Positions 22,991 through 35,335 of a stretch of 64,000 bases of DNA are shown one piece after another (position 1 is the first letter of the stretch; each line of letters begins with the position of its first letter). The position numbers and the translations under genes were made by a program. The stretch comes from Homalodisca vitripennis (taxonomy: Eukaryota > Arthropoda > Insecta > Hemiptera > Cicadellidae). Location: the NCBI RefSeq assembly GCF_021130785.1, contig NC_060213.1, positions 101,255,501-101,319,500 on the forward strand, given 5' to 3'. Below the pieces are notes generated by a model. It was not told where the DNA came from. It did not search any database and was given only the letters and a program-made list of their open reading frames with translations.

Positions 22991-23700
22991 AGAGAAGCGT
23001 ATCACCCGCTTCTCTGTGTGAGGCTGGACTGTACCATAGTTCAAATTCATTTATGCTGAATCGCGGTAGGAAGTAGGCTCTTATTAACTAGACGCGGTGC
23101 GGGGACTTTGTTTGTTCAGTTGGACCGGCAATCAGCTGATCGGTCAGTGACGTATCGGGTGATGCGTTCCTCCCGGCTCGCTGGAGGATTCAGTTCGAGT
23201 CTTGAAGCCACGACGACAAGGTCCTGTTGAGAATCGCAGCTCTTCCTCTAACCCTATAGTGTGGGATTTAGAGTAATTCCATTTTTTATCGCGTGTAAAT
23301 TTAATTCAAGTTTTTTAATTTTTCTTCAGTGCGTATTAAATCCCTATCAGCCTCCGTAATCTTCAAAGTAGTAAGTCCCGTACCTGCGTTTAGTTAATAT
23401 CTTTGATTTTTTATACTGTTGTAATTAAAATTTCTAAAGTCTCCCATCTTTCAGAGTCTGAGAATTAATTACATTTTTTTTGAAGTATTGTGAATTAAAT
23501 TTTGGTCATAAAGTTAATATCAAGTTTTGTGTTATATTGATTTTTGAGTATTTTGAGAAGAGAACTTTTATTTTATTTTGTTAATTTAAACCATTTTTTT
23601 GAGAAGTATAAATTTTTAGTTTCATTTTAATTTTAATTCATTTTTAATCAGACTCTTAATTAGATTTGTTCGATTGTGTGAAGTTTTGAAGAAAATCGAA
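22990..23700 (+). other. GC-richer block present only in copy A, function unknown
   Basis: Where copy A and copy B diverge, A gains a segment that begins with a stem-loop (agagaagcg at 22991-22999 pairing with cgcttctct at 23007-23015). A GC-rich 300-bp stretch follows, then T-rich DNA. It could be an inserted non-autonomous element, a solo LTR or a transcribed leader. There is no reading frame and no matching termini. Confidence 0.35.
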
Positions 23701-23849
23701 TCAAAAGTTTGTAAACTTTGTTAATTATTTTGGTAAACTTGAATTTCGGAATAAACCAAGTATTTCCGAAAAGTTGTTTAATTTATAAAGTATTAGCTCC
23801 ATATAAATTTAAAATATGTGCTATAAAAACGGTACAGGACAATTCCATA

Positions 23850-24070
23850 TATGCCAGCCTATCCGCACGATATCCCGTAAAGGAAATGACCTATAGACTT
23901 GAAATTGTTCATAAAGTTTCATTTCTGTAAGAGGAACACTGAGTTACATGATAGTGTATGTTACTCTATGGGATATAACTGAGCGTTAGCGAATATCTTT
24001 ACATCGGTCTTATACATAACCATAAAGGCAACGAGAAAATAGTAGAATGGATAAAATTATAATCAAACTC
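23850..24070 (+). repeat. Dispersed repeat family R1, copy 2
   Basis: It has the family order: tccgcacgatatcccg, gacctatagacttgaaatt, gtgtatgttactctatggga, ctgagcgttagcgaatat and gcaacgagaaaatag. The closest similarity by eye is to 44440-44680. Confidence 0.75.
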
Positions 24071-24189
24071 AATACTCAGTTTAGCCTAACTGTCTCAACG
24101 TATAAAACAACATTTTATAGTGACTTAGTGTTCAGAATTTTGTTTTATAAAAAAATTAATGTACCATATATATATCGAGAAATGCCAGA

Positions 24190-25600
24190 AAAAATTTCAT
24201 ACGTAAACTTTAAATGATACATGAACTTCTAAAAGAATGAGTTCTATGATGCGTCATTTTTGTGTCAACTTCTTTTTAGTATGATCTTCTGTCTGTTTGT
24301 GTTATGAAATGGAAGAGTGTAAGGCACAGACGAGAAGAAAGTAAGAAAGAAATGAGCTATAGATTAGAAATATTACAGTGAAGCCTTTTATAGGCTGGTT
24401 CATGGTCAACACTTAATTCTCCAGGATTTTGTGGTTATCAGCATCTGACGAATTAAGGTTAAGTTTCAGTTGAAAGGGAAGTAATTTTATATGGATCATT
24501 ATTGAGGGATGTTTGCGGTGTAAAAGAGGAAGGGTTTATGATTAGGGCATTACGACTATGTTTTCTCCATTAAGGTTGTGTCAGTTAAAAGGGTCAGTCA
24601 GCTGTATTCGTCCTATGCAAAAAGGCATCACATAACATCAAAAAGTTATAAATAATGATTATTATCCGTTATGAAGGCTAATAATTACGGATTACACCCC
24701 TTTGTACTTTGTTTATTACTTTGTTTACAATTCAATTTGCTCTGTTTTTACACACAGGGTTTTAAAAATTAATAGCTCATTTGGAAAAGGAAAATACTGT
24801 AACAAATGATAAGCTTTACTAAACTTGACAAACCCGTATCTTTGGATATGAGATGAATAATACTTTTGTATAGGCAAATTCTCTGTTGCTTGGATCGTTA
24901 TTGCTATACTGCAAGTACAAAGCCATAAGTGACCATTATCAGAGTTGCTTTGGAATTGGATGCAATTAGGCTACATAAACGAGCGCAAGATGTATAATTT
25001 TTTGAATTATTGAGGTAAGAGATGGAATAAAAATAGATGTTTAACTGTATTATAAATTGCTGCCACGATATCTATGAGCATCTTAGGCGTGTTTTGTACA
25101 CACGTATTGTAAGGGGTGGGTTAATATCTCTGTTATTCGATTTCAATGGCTGCACTGATCGAGAGTTGTCTTCTCATGAAACCCGTCCTTCTTTACTCTT
25201 CATGTCCCCCTTTGGTTGTGGGATCCATAGAAGAAGTTTCCAAAAGTATGTGCACAGCTAGATTTGTCAGAAATACAAACATAACGTGAGCTTTCAAAGA
25301 CAGGTCAGTTAAGAAATTGTTTTGAATATCTTTAACGATACCAATACCTATAGAACACGGAAATATTTCCTAGAGTAATATTGAAGCTGTATTATTTTGA
25401 TGTAGCTTTTACATGTAATTTACTCATGAAACATGAATACTTTGAAAAATATAACGTTTTTAAAAGTTTATGGCACTTTGGGAGTAGTCTGTGGCAAAGC
25501 GTGCCAGAGTATAAACTTGGCGACCACATTTTTATCCCCTGCTAATACTTTGTACTTTACTTTTAACTATAGAAGTTAAGCATTTTTAATAATTTGTATA
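24190..25600 (+). repeat. Copy A block 7 (pairs with 49840-51000)
   Basis: Anchors are ttctatgatgcgt, ttatcagcatc, ttttatatgga-cattattg, ttgtcctatgcaaa-like, ggaaaatactgtaa-gaatga, gataagcttta and ggatccatagaagaag-like. The 74-codon plus-strand frame at 25037-25261 is not conserved in copy B and is not called. Confidence 0.8.
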
Positions 25601-27379
25601 GTTTTTAGATGTATTAATAGTTCATTAATATATGAACTATAATATAATATAATATATGTCCCATTGTCTATATTGAAAAAAATGTATCCCAATATATTTT
25701 ACATATTTTTTTCTAATGTCACTAAAAAACCTGTTAAAGGCAGGTTTAGTACAACCCATATCACTATAATATGGATAACGTCAAATATATTGATTCCTAA
25801 TTTAATATAACCTTAATATTGTATAATAATCATTTTTCTTTAACGTGTAACTGTCAATATATACAGCTTGAAATGTAATCTTTAAATTAAAATGAACAGG
25901 GAAATATGTTACTAAGCTTAAATATAGAAAACAGCCTGACCAATTCATTTTTAGACATTCGTCGGAGTCCAATGAAGATTGTTTTAAAGAGGAAAATTTG
26001 GAAAGTTTCCTGGAATGTTTTATAAATAAAAAAAATTAATGCTAATATAAAAAAAGACAATTTGATAGCAAACAACTTTTAGCTCTTTTATCTGAAGATC
26101 AATAAAGAGGTAGATTATTTGTTTATATTTTTCAAATTTAGAACATAATTAATATATAGTGCTTTATCAGTAATGTAATGAAGATTGCCAAATAATGATA
26201 TTATCAACATTTTATATTGCACTCGTGATGATTTTAAACCATCTTGTGCATTTTAAGTTTTTATTTAAACACTTTCATGAAATCCACTTTAATGAACAAA
26301 GTTATGAATGCTTGCAAATTCATTACTTGAAACGATTTACTTGCTTTCAATCGTGATGTCAATTATACTGTGCATTAAAAATAACCGGGCGATGGAAACG
26401 TTAGTGTCCAAAAACAACTGACTCATAAAGCAAAAAAAATATTGTAAAGAATTCTTTTTAAACGGTCAACTTAATTTCAAAGATTATCCACTCCTCCTAA
26501 TATACCAGAAAGCACAAGTGCGAAATGCAGTTACTTTTTTATCGTAATAATATTTTGAAGTTTACGTATGTATACATTTTTTGATCGTGGTAAAGAAGCA
26601 AAATCAAATCAATATAGTAGACAGAACGCATACGCTTTTCAATCTAAATTGGTTTTAGAAACTTATATACAAATATATTATTTATTTGATTTAAACCCAA
26701 ATATAGAAAAGTACATAAACTAGAACGGAAATGAATTTTAACTCGGAACTGAAATTTTCTTTTAACCACAGTAACTCTTTTTTCGTATGTAAGTACATGT
26801 ATTTTCATCGGCACAAAACTATAAACTCCAACTATAGAAAATAACTATATAAATCAGACAAATGTTTTTTGTTTTGACCAAATTAATAAAAAAATATGAA
26901 CTTTTTTCCTAGGCACTTACATTCAACTGGGCGGAAAAATTCAACTGTCGAAAATATAATTGATCCAAACTAGAAATATAATACAACACGCGCAAAGGAT
27001 AATGTTAGGTTACATGAATACTGAAGGAACATGTACCTGATTATATATCTGATTTTGATAAACAATAATATTGTGCTCTATTATATTATATTATACCATA
27101 AATTCCTTTACTAATAAGTCTACGTCCTCCAATTTTGAAAATTGTGCGCGAAGCCGTGGGTAACTGATAGCATGTAATAAATACCTTTATTATAGACAAA
27201 TATTCACTACCATGAAAAGTTTTTATTGATGGTTGTCATGATTAACGAATTTAATTAAATCTTGTTGACAAAATCGGAATCAGGGGAGCATTATTACAAA
27301 GCTGTGATTATTACAATAAGAATACCTGACGTAAAAATTGTGAGCTCTACATATTCTTATATACGCAAAACCAATGATT
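25601..27379. other. AT-rich part of copy A with one matched sub-block; no gene
   Basis: The piece at about 25765-25830 matches 51305-51375 (attta atataacctta-tattgta). The remaining 1.5 kb before block 9 has no counterpart in copy B and shows no reading frame or termini. Confidence 0.5.
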
Positions 27380-28400
27380 GAAAGATTGTGCGCTACCAGC
27401 AAAGGGCGGTGACAAATCGAAAGATTACAGGTAACAAAAGAGCTCCAGTTTATTTCCTTCCCTCCCAACATTGGTTTAACATTACTAGTGTTTACAACCC
27501 TTGGGGGGGGGGGGAGGAGAAATGTGTTTGTTACGATTGGCGACAAATATACGAATGTCTCTTTTTTATTTTTAACTCTGTCGTGAAAGAGAATCTTATA
27601 CTGTACATATTTGGGTGCCATATTTGTGGATTTCAGTAAACTTAATAAAGCTGTTATTATATGTATAAGTAGTAAAAATATATGAAATAAATATATGAAG
27701 GATATCAGAGCTACTAAATATTTATAATTGAATTTCAGGGAACTACATTCCACTTTTACTATACTTATAAGTAGTCAAACTGTATTAAATAAATCGTAAC
27801 GTGCAATCAGCTATCCTTAACGAGCGCTAACGATGACGATAGCAGCGCGACACGTGACAATACTGTGAACTACTGCTTTTGACGTACAGCGATTCCTTAT
27901 AAAGTTTAATGAATAACGGTTATGTTATAACATTTATTTCAATATAAATATTTTGAGAGCCTTAAAGAGGAAATATGTAACCCTGTTATTCACTGGTAAA
28001 ATCAAATTACATTTAATACTAGTCAAGTTTTGATGAATCGGATTAGCCTCCAGCATAAGTTCCTATGCTTGTTATCTCAGAATAAAGCTCGATCATTATC
28101 TTTGGGTCACTTCAAACCCACCTCATAATCAGCTATCGTGTATAAGCCTGTTTTTTGAGAATTTGACATGAATATAATATTTAATATTATTTTTAATTTG
28201 GTAAAGATAGAATTCTTGATAACTTTCAACTTAATATAAATTTGTATCCGTAATATCAAATAGGATATACAAAGTTCAAGTTTAAATATCAAATTACATA
28301 ATGCGACAGGTATAAAAAATATTAGTTAGTCAATTGAAGTGAAAGTACGATTTTAAAAGATCGATAATAAGGCTCTACGGGTAAAAAGTTACTCAAAACT
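27380..28400 (+). repeat. Copy A block 9 (pairs with 51620-53000), containing an R3 repeat in plus orientation
   Basis: Strong anchors are ggtaacaaaagagctccagt, cccaacattggttt, tccttaacgagcgctaacga, cgtgacaatactgtgaact, and gataataaggct. A G12 run (27503-27514) replaces the ggatgggggtagg of copy B. A 157-codon minus-strand open frame here (27280-27753) is disrupted in copy B and is treated as chance. Confidence 0.88.
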
Positions 28401-28679
28401 GTGTTTCTTTCTTTCTCAACAAATAATATTTTATAATTTGAAGGAAGGAGAAATGGAACGTGTCTGTTGTGCTGCAGTGATTTTATACCAATATACGAGT
28501 ATGTATCTTAGTTTCTTAATTTTATTTTATTGTATATTTTTAAAATACCTCTTTACTGCAATAAGTAATCAAATTTTAGGATAGCCAAACTAAGGAAACT
28601 TTCAGTTTATATCACATGGATATTATAGAAAAAAAATTAAGCTGTCATTAAATTTCTAAAAGGTAAAAATACTTCAAAT

Positions 28680-28870
28680 AACCTAGCGGTCCAAGAAATT
28701 AGCGAATTTAACGAGCAACGATGATTCGGTAGGGCTCCACGAGACAATACTGTGAACTAATGGTTTTGTCTCGCTAATCTCCCTAATCCTTAATACTCGT
28801 CCATTAGAACCTTACGTCGATTATTGAATGAAGATTATGTTAAAGTCTTCATAAATATCCTGTGGTTTTC
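28680..28870 (+). repeat. Third, diverged R3 repeat
   Basis: It contains tttaacgagcaacgatga, gagacaatactgtgaacta and a following tttg-tctcg stretch, in the order seen at 27815-27990. It is a local relative of R3 lying just outside copy A. Confidence 0.6.
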
Positions 28871-30049
28871 GCTGCTGTAAGGAACCTTGCACAAGGTGGT
28901 GTCTTGTCATTTCTACTTAGGAATCATGGACGATGGTTGTCAGGTACTAAAAAAATTATAGTCTTGCAGTTTAGTATTTCAAATTTTATAAAAAAACAAC
29001 CATCTTTAATGATCTGAAGTTGTTCATTGTAGATTGATTATGATATACCTAACGCGTAGCTACCGTGTAGTCTTTCATCTTTTCTCAAGTGAATCATAAG
29101 TTGGTGAATGTATCGAACTTGATCTATTTCCCATCGTCTGGTTTTTGATTAGGACAGCATGTACAGATTTAATATTATGTAATGCAAATTAAATTATTTA
29201 AAATCTGTTTATTTTACGTTTAATTACGGTAAATATATTACTTAAATATAATAAATATATCACAGGAACACGACAATGTTAAAGAAGCATTACATGTAAC
29301 TGCACAGTAATCTAATAATTTTTACTCCGTCACGTTTTCATATATTAAACGAAGGCCTTTTAAAGGGTGTTTAATTACGAATTACAATATACACGTATTT
29401 AGAATTAAATTTGCTACTTGAACATTTGTGGTTTTCCTCTTATCTTCTCATCGCAGGAAAGAACTAAAATTTAAGAGAAAGACTTTCTAAATATGTTTAT
29501 TTGATTTATATTAATTGAATATTATAACGTTAAAGATGGATCAATTTATTTTGCGTTCTGTTAATTTTTGTAAAATAATAAGAATCCCAGGAGAAAAAAT
29601 TTAAGATAAGTTTTAAAATACCAGGTAGTCCTCGATTATCGTGGCTCATTTACGTAGAAACTATTTTATTCAGTAGAGAGAAGTAATTTTTTTATTTTAT
29701 TCCTGCTTTACTGAGAAGTTTAATTAATTACAGTCATAAAAATGGTCGAGGGAAACAAATTTCCATGAAATTGAATTCAGATAATGATTGCAAAGTAATG
29801 GTCTGACTATTAATACAACGATACATTTGTCAGGCACTAATGTAATGTTATAAATATTATTATCTCTTCAAAATTTAATGTATACATATAAATAACCTTT
29901 TAACTTAACTTTACACATCTATTGTTAAGTAAACTTTTATGCGAAACTGTTCACAATTACGTTAACACATAAATGGAAAATGGGAAGAGTTTTGATATAG
30001 TACAAGGTCAACACAACCCTTGATTAAATTACTACTAGAAATCGCAATG

Positions 30050-30126
30050 GTCACAGAGAATATTTGAACCTGCACTATGTATAACTCAGACGCTAAGTCG
30101 ACGTCTTAGACCACTTGGTACCAGTG
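30050..30126 (-). repeat. tRNA-like sequence (SINE head or decayed tRNA)
   Basis: On the minus strand the sequence reads ccaagtggtctaagacg at 30118-30102, which resembles an RNA polymerase III A box, then a short pairing agacg/cgtct, and gcaggttcaaat about 32 bases later, which resembles a B box. The acceptor stem does not pair and the anticodon loop is irregular. A tRNA-derived SINE or a dead tRNA fits better than a working gene. Confidence 0.5.
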
Positions 30127-33100
30127 TTACTATTGGATTGTGTGACCATTTAATATAAGTGGAATTATATACTCGATTCTTGTAAAAGTTTTCTTGTAAA
30201 TGTCTTGGAAAATAAATGATTATTATAATAAAAATAAAGAAGTTAATGTCTGAGTTAATTATAATTATAATATTAATTTTAATTATACTAGTGACGTGTA
30301 AGAGTTACATGGATTTCACAAGCTATGCAGTTTATCAATTAACATTTTTGCGGTTAAAAACCAATACTCTTCGTAGGACGAGGCTATGAAGAGCCTCTGT
30401 ATTAGGGAATAATAACCAAAGCAGAGATTTATTCTCAATAACAGAGCACATTTTTCACAGTTAATAATAAAATATCATTGCGCAGTTTAAGTGTAAAATG
30501 CCACATAATAAAATGTTTATTCAAATAACTGGTGATATACTTATTAGCAATGCATGTCAGTTTGTATTCATAGCATATCTCCATTTATCTTAGTATCCGT
30601 GCACCCACACACAGCTGGTAATTAAGTCAATCTCAGAGCTCTCTGAGAGATTCTGATCAAAGGTCTGTGGATGCATATCGAGCTTTATAAGCACATTGTG
30701 TTACTGCAATATAATAGTGTTTGTTGATTGCTATCTATAATAATTGGACAATAAATAACATGATGAGCTAACAAGAAGTGGCAATCCTTCTATTGACAAC
30801 GAGAACGTGACGTCAAACATCTCGTTACTCAATATACCTTCTAATCAGCTACGAAGTGCTTTGTGAGCTTATTAGTGTTCCAGCTGTTTTAAATTATATT
30901 GCCTTATGAGATACACAAATGGGCTAACAAACAAGAAAACCGTTAAGGTTCTCTATCGTAGATGTCTTGTAAAAGTTTGTAATAAATATGAAGAATCAAA
31001 GTTAAAAACTTAAGTGACATAGCTCATTTAGAAAATTTAAACGTAAGTTTATCAAATGCTCATAGCTTGAATAGCTTCAGGATAGCATAGAGTTTGAATA
31101 TTTCGATTGATTTCGTGTGTACTGAAACGCTCTTTGAGCAATAAACATTGTAAAATTAAAGTATGTTAGGCAAACGAGTTTCTTGAGAGTGAGATTTTAA
31201 AGTACGTCAGGTTTTTGTAAAGATCGGATAAAAATTTTTAATGACCTTTTTCTAAAACAAAAAACAACAATAAAAATGAGTTATTCAAGCATGCAGTAAA
31301 ACCTAACCTCCACTACACCAAAGTATCCCATTTTAATAGAAAAAGGCTCCTATCTACGCCGCTTATCAAGGAGAAATGTAATCGTGCGCAGTCAGCACGT
31401 AGCATTAGTTACATTACATTTAAATTTTATTTTAGTAATAGATTTACATGTAACATGCTATAATAATAATTTCGTTTGATTTAGTATAATTTAGTTTACA
31501 CATACAAGGTAAAATATTAAATTTTTAGCTGAATAGAGCCACATATATTTGATATATTTTATTAACTTGCAGTAGTAAGTTATGACGTAAGGTAAACTAT
31601 TATATTTAAGGATCAATTTCATCCCAAGGGTGCCTTCAGACTGTGACTTCTCTTTCCGTTCTATTATATGATACTCATATCAGAAAAATAGTTTTTATTA
31701 AATATGCTTTTAAATTTTTAAATAGTAATCAACACTTTCCTAAATAGGAATATAAGTGCAGTATATATGAATAAATATTAAAACACATTCGGTTCCATGC
31801 ATTTTTCGGACATAATTCCACAAATCCCGGAAATGTACTTAAACGTCTCAGTGAAAAATCCTTACATCACTCATACATATGAAAGTAAAATAATTTAGAA
31901 AACATCTTTCTATAAATATTCAAGATTATAATTTTTTGATAAATATGGAATATATTATATTGAACAATAATGACTTTAAGTATATTTATTATTAAAATAG
32001 GTTATTCTAAAAACTATTTTAATTATTTATAATGTTTATTTTTTGCTTGAATCCTCGCTTTCTTTTCCTTTCATATTTGGAATAAGTATTTATATAGTTT
32101 ATATTTATCTGAAGAGGTATGCTACATACATAAAAATTTAGACATGTATTTAACTATTATAAAACGGCGTTTTCTTTATATATTTTCACTCTATACTGCT
32201 GTAAATGTACGAGTACAAAAGTGACTAATCACACAGAATGTCCTTGACGCTCTAAGTAAATAATTCAAATAAGTGGTATTTTCACAAATTTATATATTTT
32301 TTGAATTTAAGACTGGTTTAGGATTAATAGTAATACTCAAACTAAGTAGGACTTAAATTTAACTAAAAACCATAGAATAAAAGAAATACAAGCATATAGA
32401 GTATTGTAAAAAAATAATTAAATGATTAGCGTGATTAGGTGTCATGTACATCTGAGTTTTGCGCCCTAACTTACCTCTATATTTCGTGTGTAAATAAATA
32501 AGTACAGCATTAATTTATAACAAAAATGTACATTTCAGTACATTTCAGATTGAAAACCATTTTTGAACGTATAGATGGATGTTAGAATAGAATTAGTCCA
32601 TTTGCCAAGCGTAATGTCCACTCAACGTCTATTCTCTAATCTATTTTGAAGATAATATTTCACCTTATGTGAAAGATCACTCAACCTATAGTGTAAATAT
32701 CCCCTCAATATTACAATTTATGCAATCGCAATGTTTTGTAGCTCATGAATATTCTACGTTACGTCCTACAAAATAACCTAGTGTCACAGTGAAAATGTAA
32801 ACTCATCGTTCTAAGCTCGACGTAAAATAGACATATTAATCAACCTTACTGTTAAAATACGAGTGATATTCAGTAGCAGGAGAGAGTAAATTTGCATTGT
32901 ATACGCACACAAATTCGTTTTCTTAAAAGCAACGCAAAAATTTTGGTGAGATAGAAACTAATTCTATGCAACGTTCGTTATATGTTAACCCTTTTAATGC
33001 TCTCCCGTTTAATTTTCTACAAAAATTTGCATGGCTGGTGATCAAATTATTCCTTACAAAGCACTTTTCTATCGATTTCTAGAATAAGTTGGTTGTTTGT

Positions 33101-35249
33101 TTATACAGCACATACGGGCTCTCGGAAGTTATATACAGTATGTTTAAGTGTTGTGAATATCTTCTGTAAGCATCCTTATTATTTAACATTTACCATTTGG
33201 AGGATAATAATTTATGAGCAGAGTACACTAGCTTTGACATAAAGCACAGACTAGATACTGTCCAAAGATAGAGTGGGTTTGGTCTGAGACAAGAGAAGCA
33301 ATCAGAGCGCCTCAAAGACTTGCGAGCCACTAAATGTCTGTGACAGCCAGCTCAGCTTTATTAGTCTATGATACTGTTGATGACACAGCATTAGTGCCTC
33401 TTGCTATAATAACTGGCAGTGACAAGCAGATGCTAAGGCTTACTTGTGAAGTCATTTGATATATATCTGTGTAGGGTATTAATTTTAAAATTGTAGTGTT
33501 ATATGTGGCATTTACACTGAAACAAATCCTCATTTTAATAGAGTAATACAAATTATTAGTCCTGTCCTTGCAAGTAGTCCACATGCCCGGTTATGGGCGG
33601 TAGTTCAGAAGTCTTGTTTAAGGCATTGGCACACAGTGAAGTAATACATGATTTACCTTGGTTCCTAAGTTTAGTATCAGATACAGATTCTTAGCCTTTG
33701 CTTCGCACCTAGTGAAATAATACATTGTTTAAATTTTATCTGCACCTTTGTGCCCGTCAAGCAGGACATCAAGAACCCCATCATGAATAGTGAAATTGTT
33801 TCCCTACCAACAGCACCAAAGAAGTGATGGCTGGCAATGACAGTTAGAAGAAATCCATAACTCTGAACTCTGTCTTGCATCGCTGCTCTAAACACATTGC
33901 AAAATCTTAATAGGAACATTTTAATTCATATACTTACGTGGCAGGTATCATAATTATCATACAGGTACTCTGCTTCAAACTACGTTAAGAACTGAAGGGA
34001 CGAAATGTCTGAAACATGTATAGGACATCTACAACATTTTTGAACTGTTTGTCAAAATACAGTACTATATTTTAGTTATTGCTACATTTCCGGGACCATG
34101 AATTTAGACAGTCTTTATAGACGTAGTCGGTTATTACCTTGAAATTTTACAGTATTTTAACATGATTTTCTTTTTAAATGCAGTAGAAATCACTAATTTA
34201 TTCTCATATATTTCAAAACCAATAATGAATTTTAGTTTATAGAAAAATTAATATATCTTTTAGTTATAATACGTGAACGATAAATATATAAAAATTTCAC
34301 ACTTTATACGGCAAGAGTTTTGAAAACCTTAAGTATTTATGATTAAAAATACTAATCTCGACGATTTCCATATAATATGGACTGCCACAGGGACCGGGTA
34401 TTTGGGTCGTGGTTGTATAACATGTTACTGGGGTTTTAATCAAGCTTCTCTCAAAGATCTTTAACTAATCCTGCTTCTCCTGTCTGACCTGAATAGGTAT
34501 ACATGATTACAGATGTTGAAGTAATATTAGGTCTCACTGTACATTAAATAATCTTTAGTTTCTGTGGTACATGCATGTGTCATAATAATGTTGCAAATAC
34601 TACAGGTAAAAAGTTTGGCTGTGAAGGAATAATATAACGGTTTATCAAATATATTAATTTTTATAATTAATATTCTAATTTTGCGGCACCTTCAAAACGT
34701 TTTTAATACCAGAATAAAGACTTGTTGCGTTTTTAGTTTTTGAATTTTAAACTGTTACCTAATATCCTGGCATAAAGTAAAAACCTTCTCGTGTAAGGTT
34801 CGTACTGGTTATTTATATAAGTTGAAACCTCTGCACGCTTTCTTATCCCTACAAGCAATATTAATGGGTAATCTAAACGATCAAAATCAATATTTTTCCT
34901 ATCCTAACTTTTTTAGGTTTTAGTATATAGAAAAGCATCCTCAGAGCATAATCTGTTACGCTCTTTACTACAGGTTATGATACACACACTTCTAATAGGG
35001 ATCTTAGTACGAGTAATCTTAAATCCGTATACAAAGTAATAAGATATTGGACTGTTTATGTGTATACACAATTATAACTGAAATATGGCAGTAAATTATT
35101 TTGATTATGATGAATAAAGGCGGTGAATACACAAAACCAAAATGTAGAATACGGATACCAGTAGGATACCATTAGATTTAAAGATGAAACTCGTGGCATA
35201 TCATTGTATTTTAAATACAGTTGTTTAAACATTCAACTATATAGCGAAT

Positions 35250-35335
35250 TTATATACATATATATGTATATAGTATTATGTATACATATATACATTATAT
35301 TATTATTTATATTATTCTTATTATTATTATTAATG
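35250..35335. repeat. AT-rich microsatellite
   Basis: A run of tatacatatatatgtatata-type sequence followed by (tta)n. It is self-complementary and so could form a hairpin, but it is ordinary for this genome. Confidence 0.7.

Noticed and set aside
27280..27753. 157-codon minus-strand open frame
   Set aside because: It has no recognisable domain and spans a duplicated repeat block with a G12 run; the matching part of copy B does not keep the frame.
33677..33919. 80-codon minus-strand open frame in a slightly less AT-rich region
   Set aside because: I looked for reverse transcriptase or other transposon motifs and found none; it may be a repeat fragment but cannot be named.
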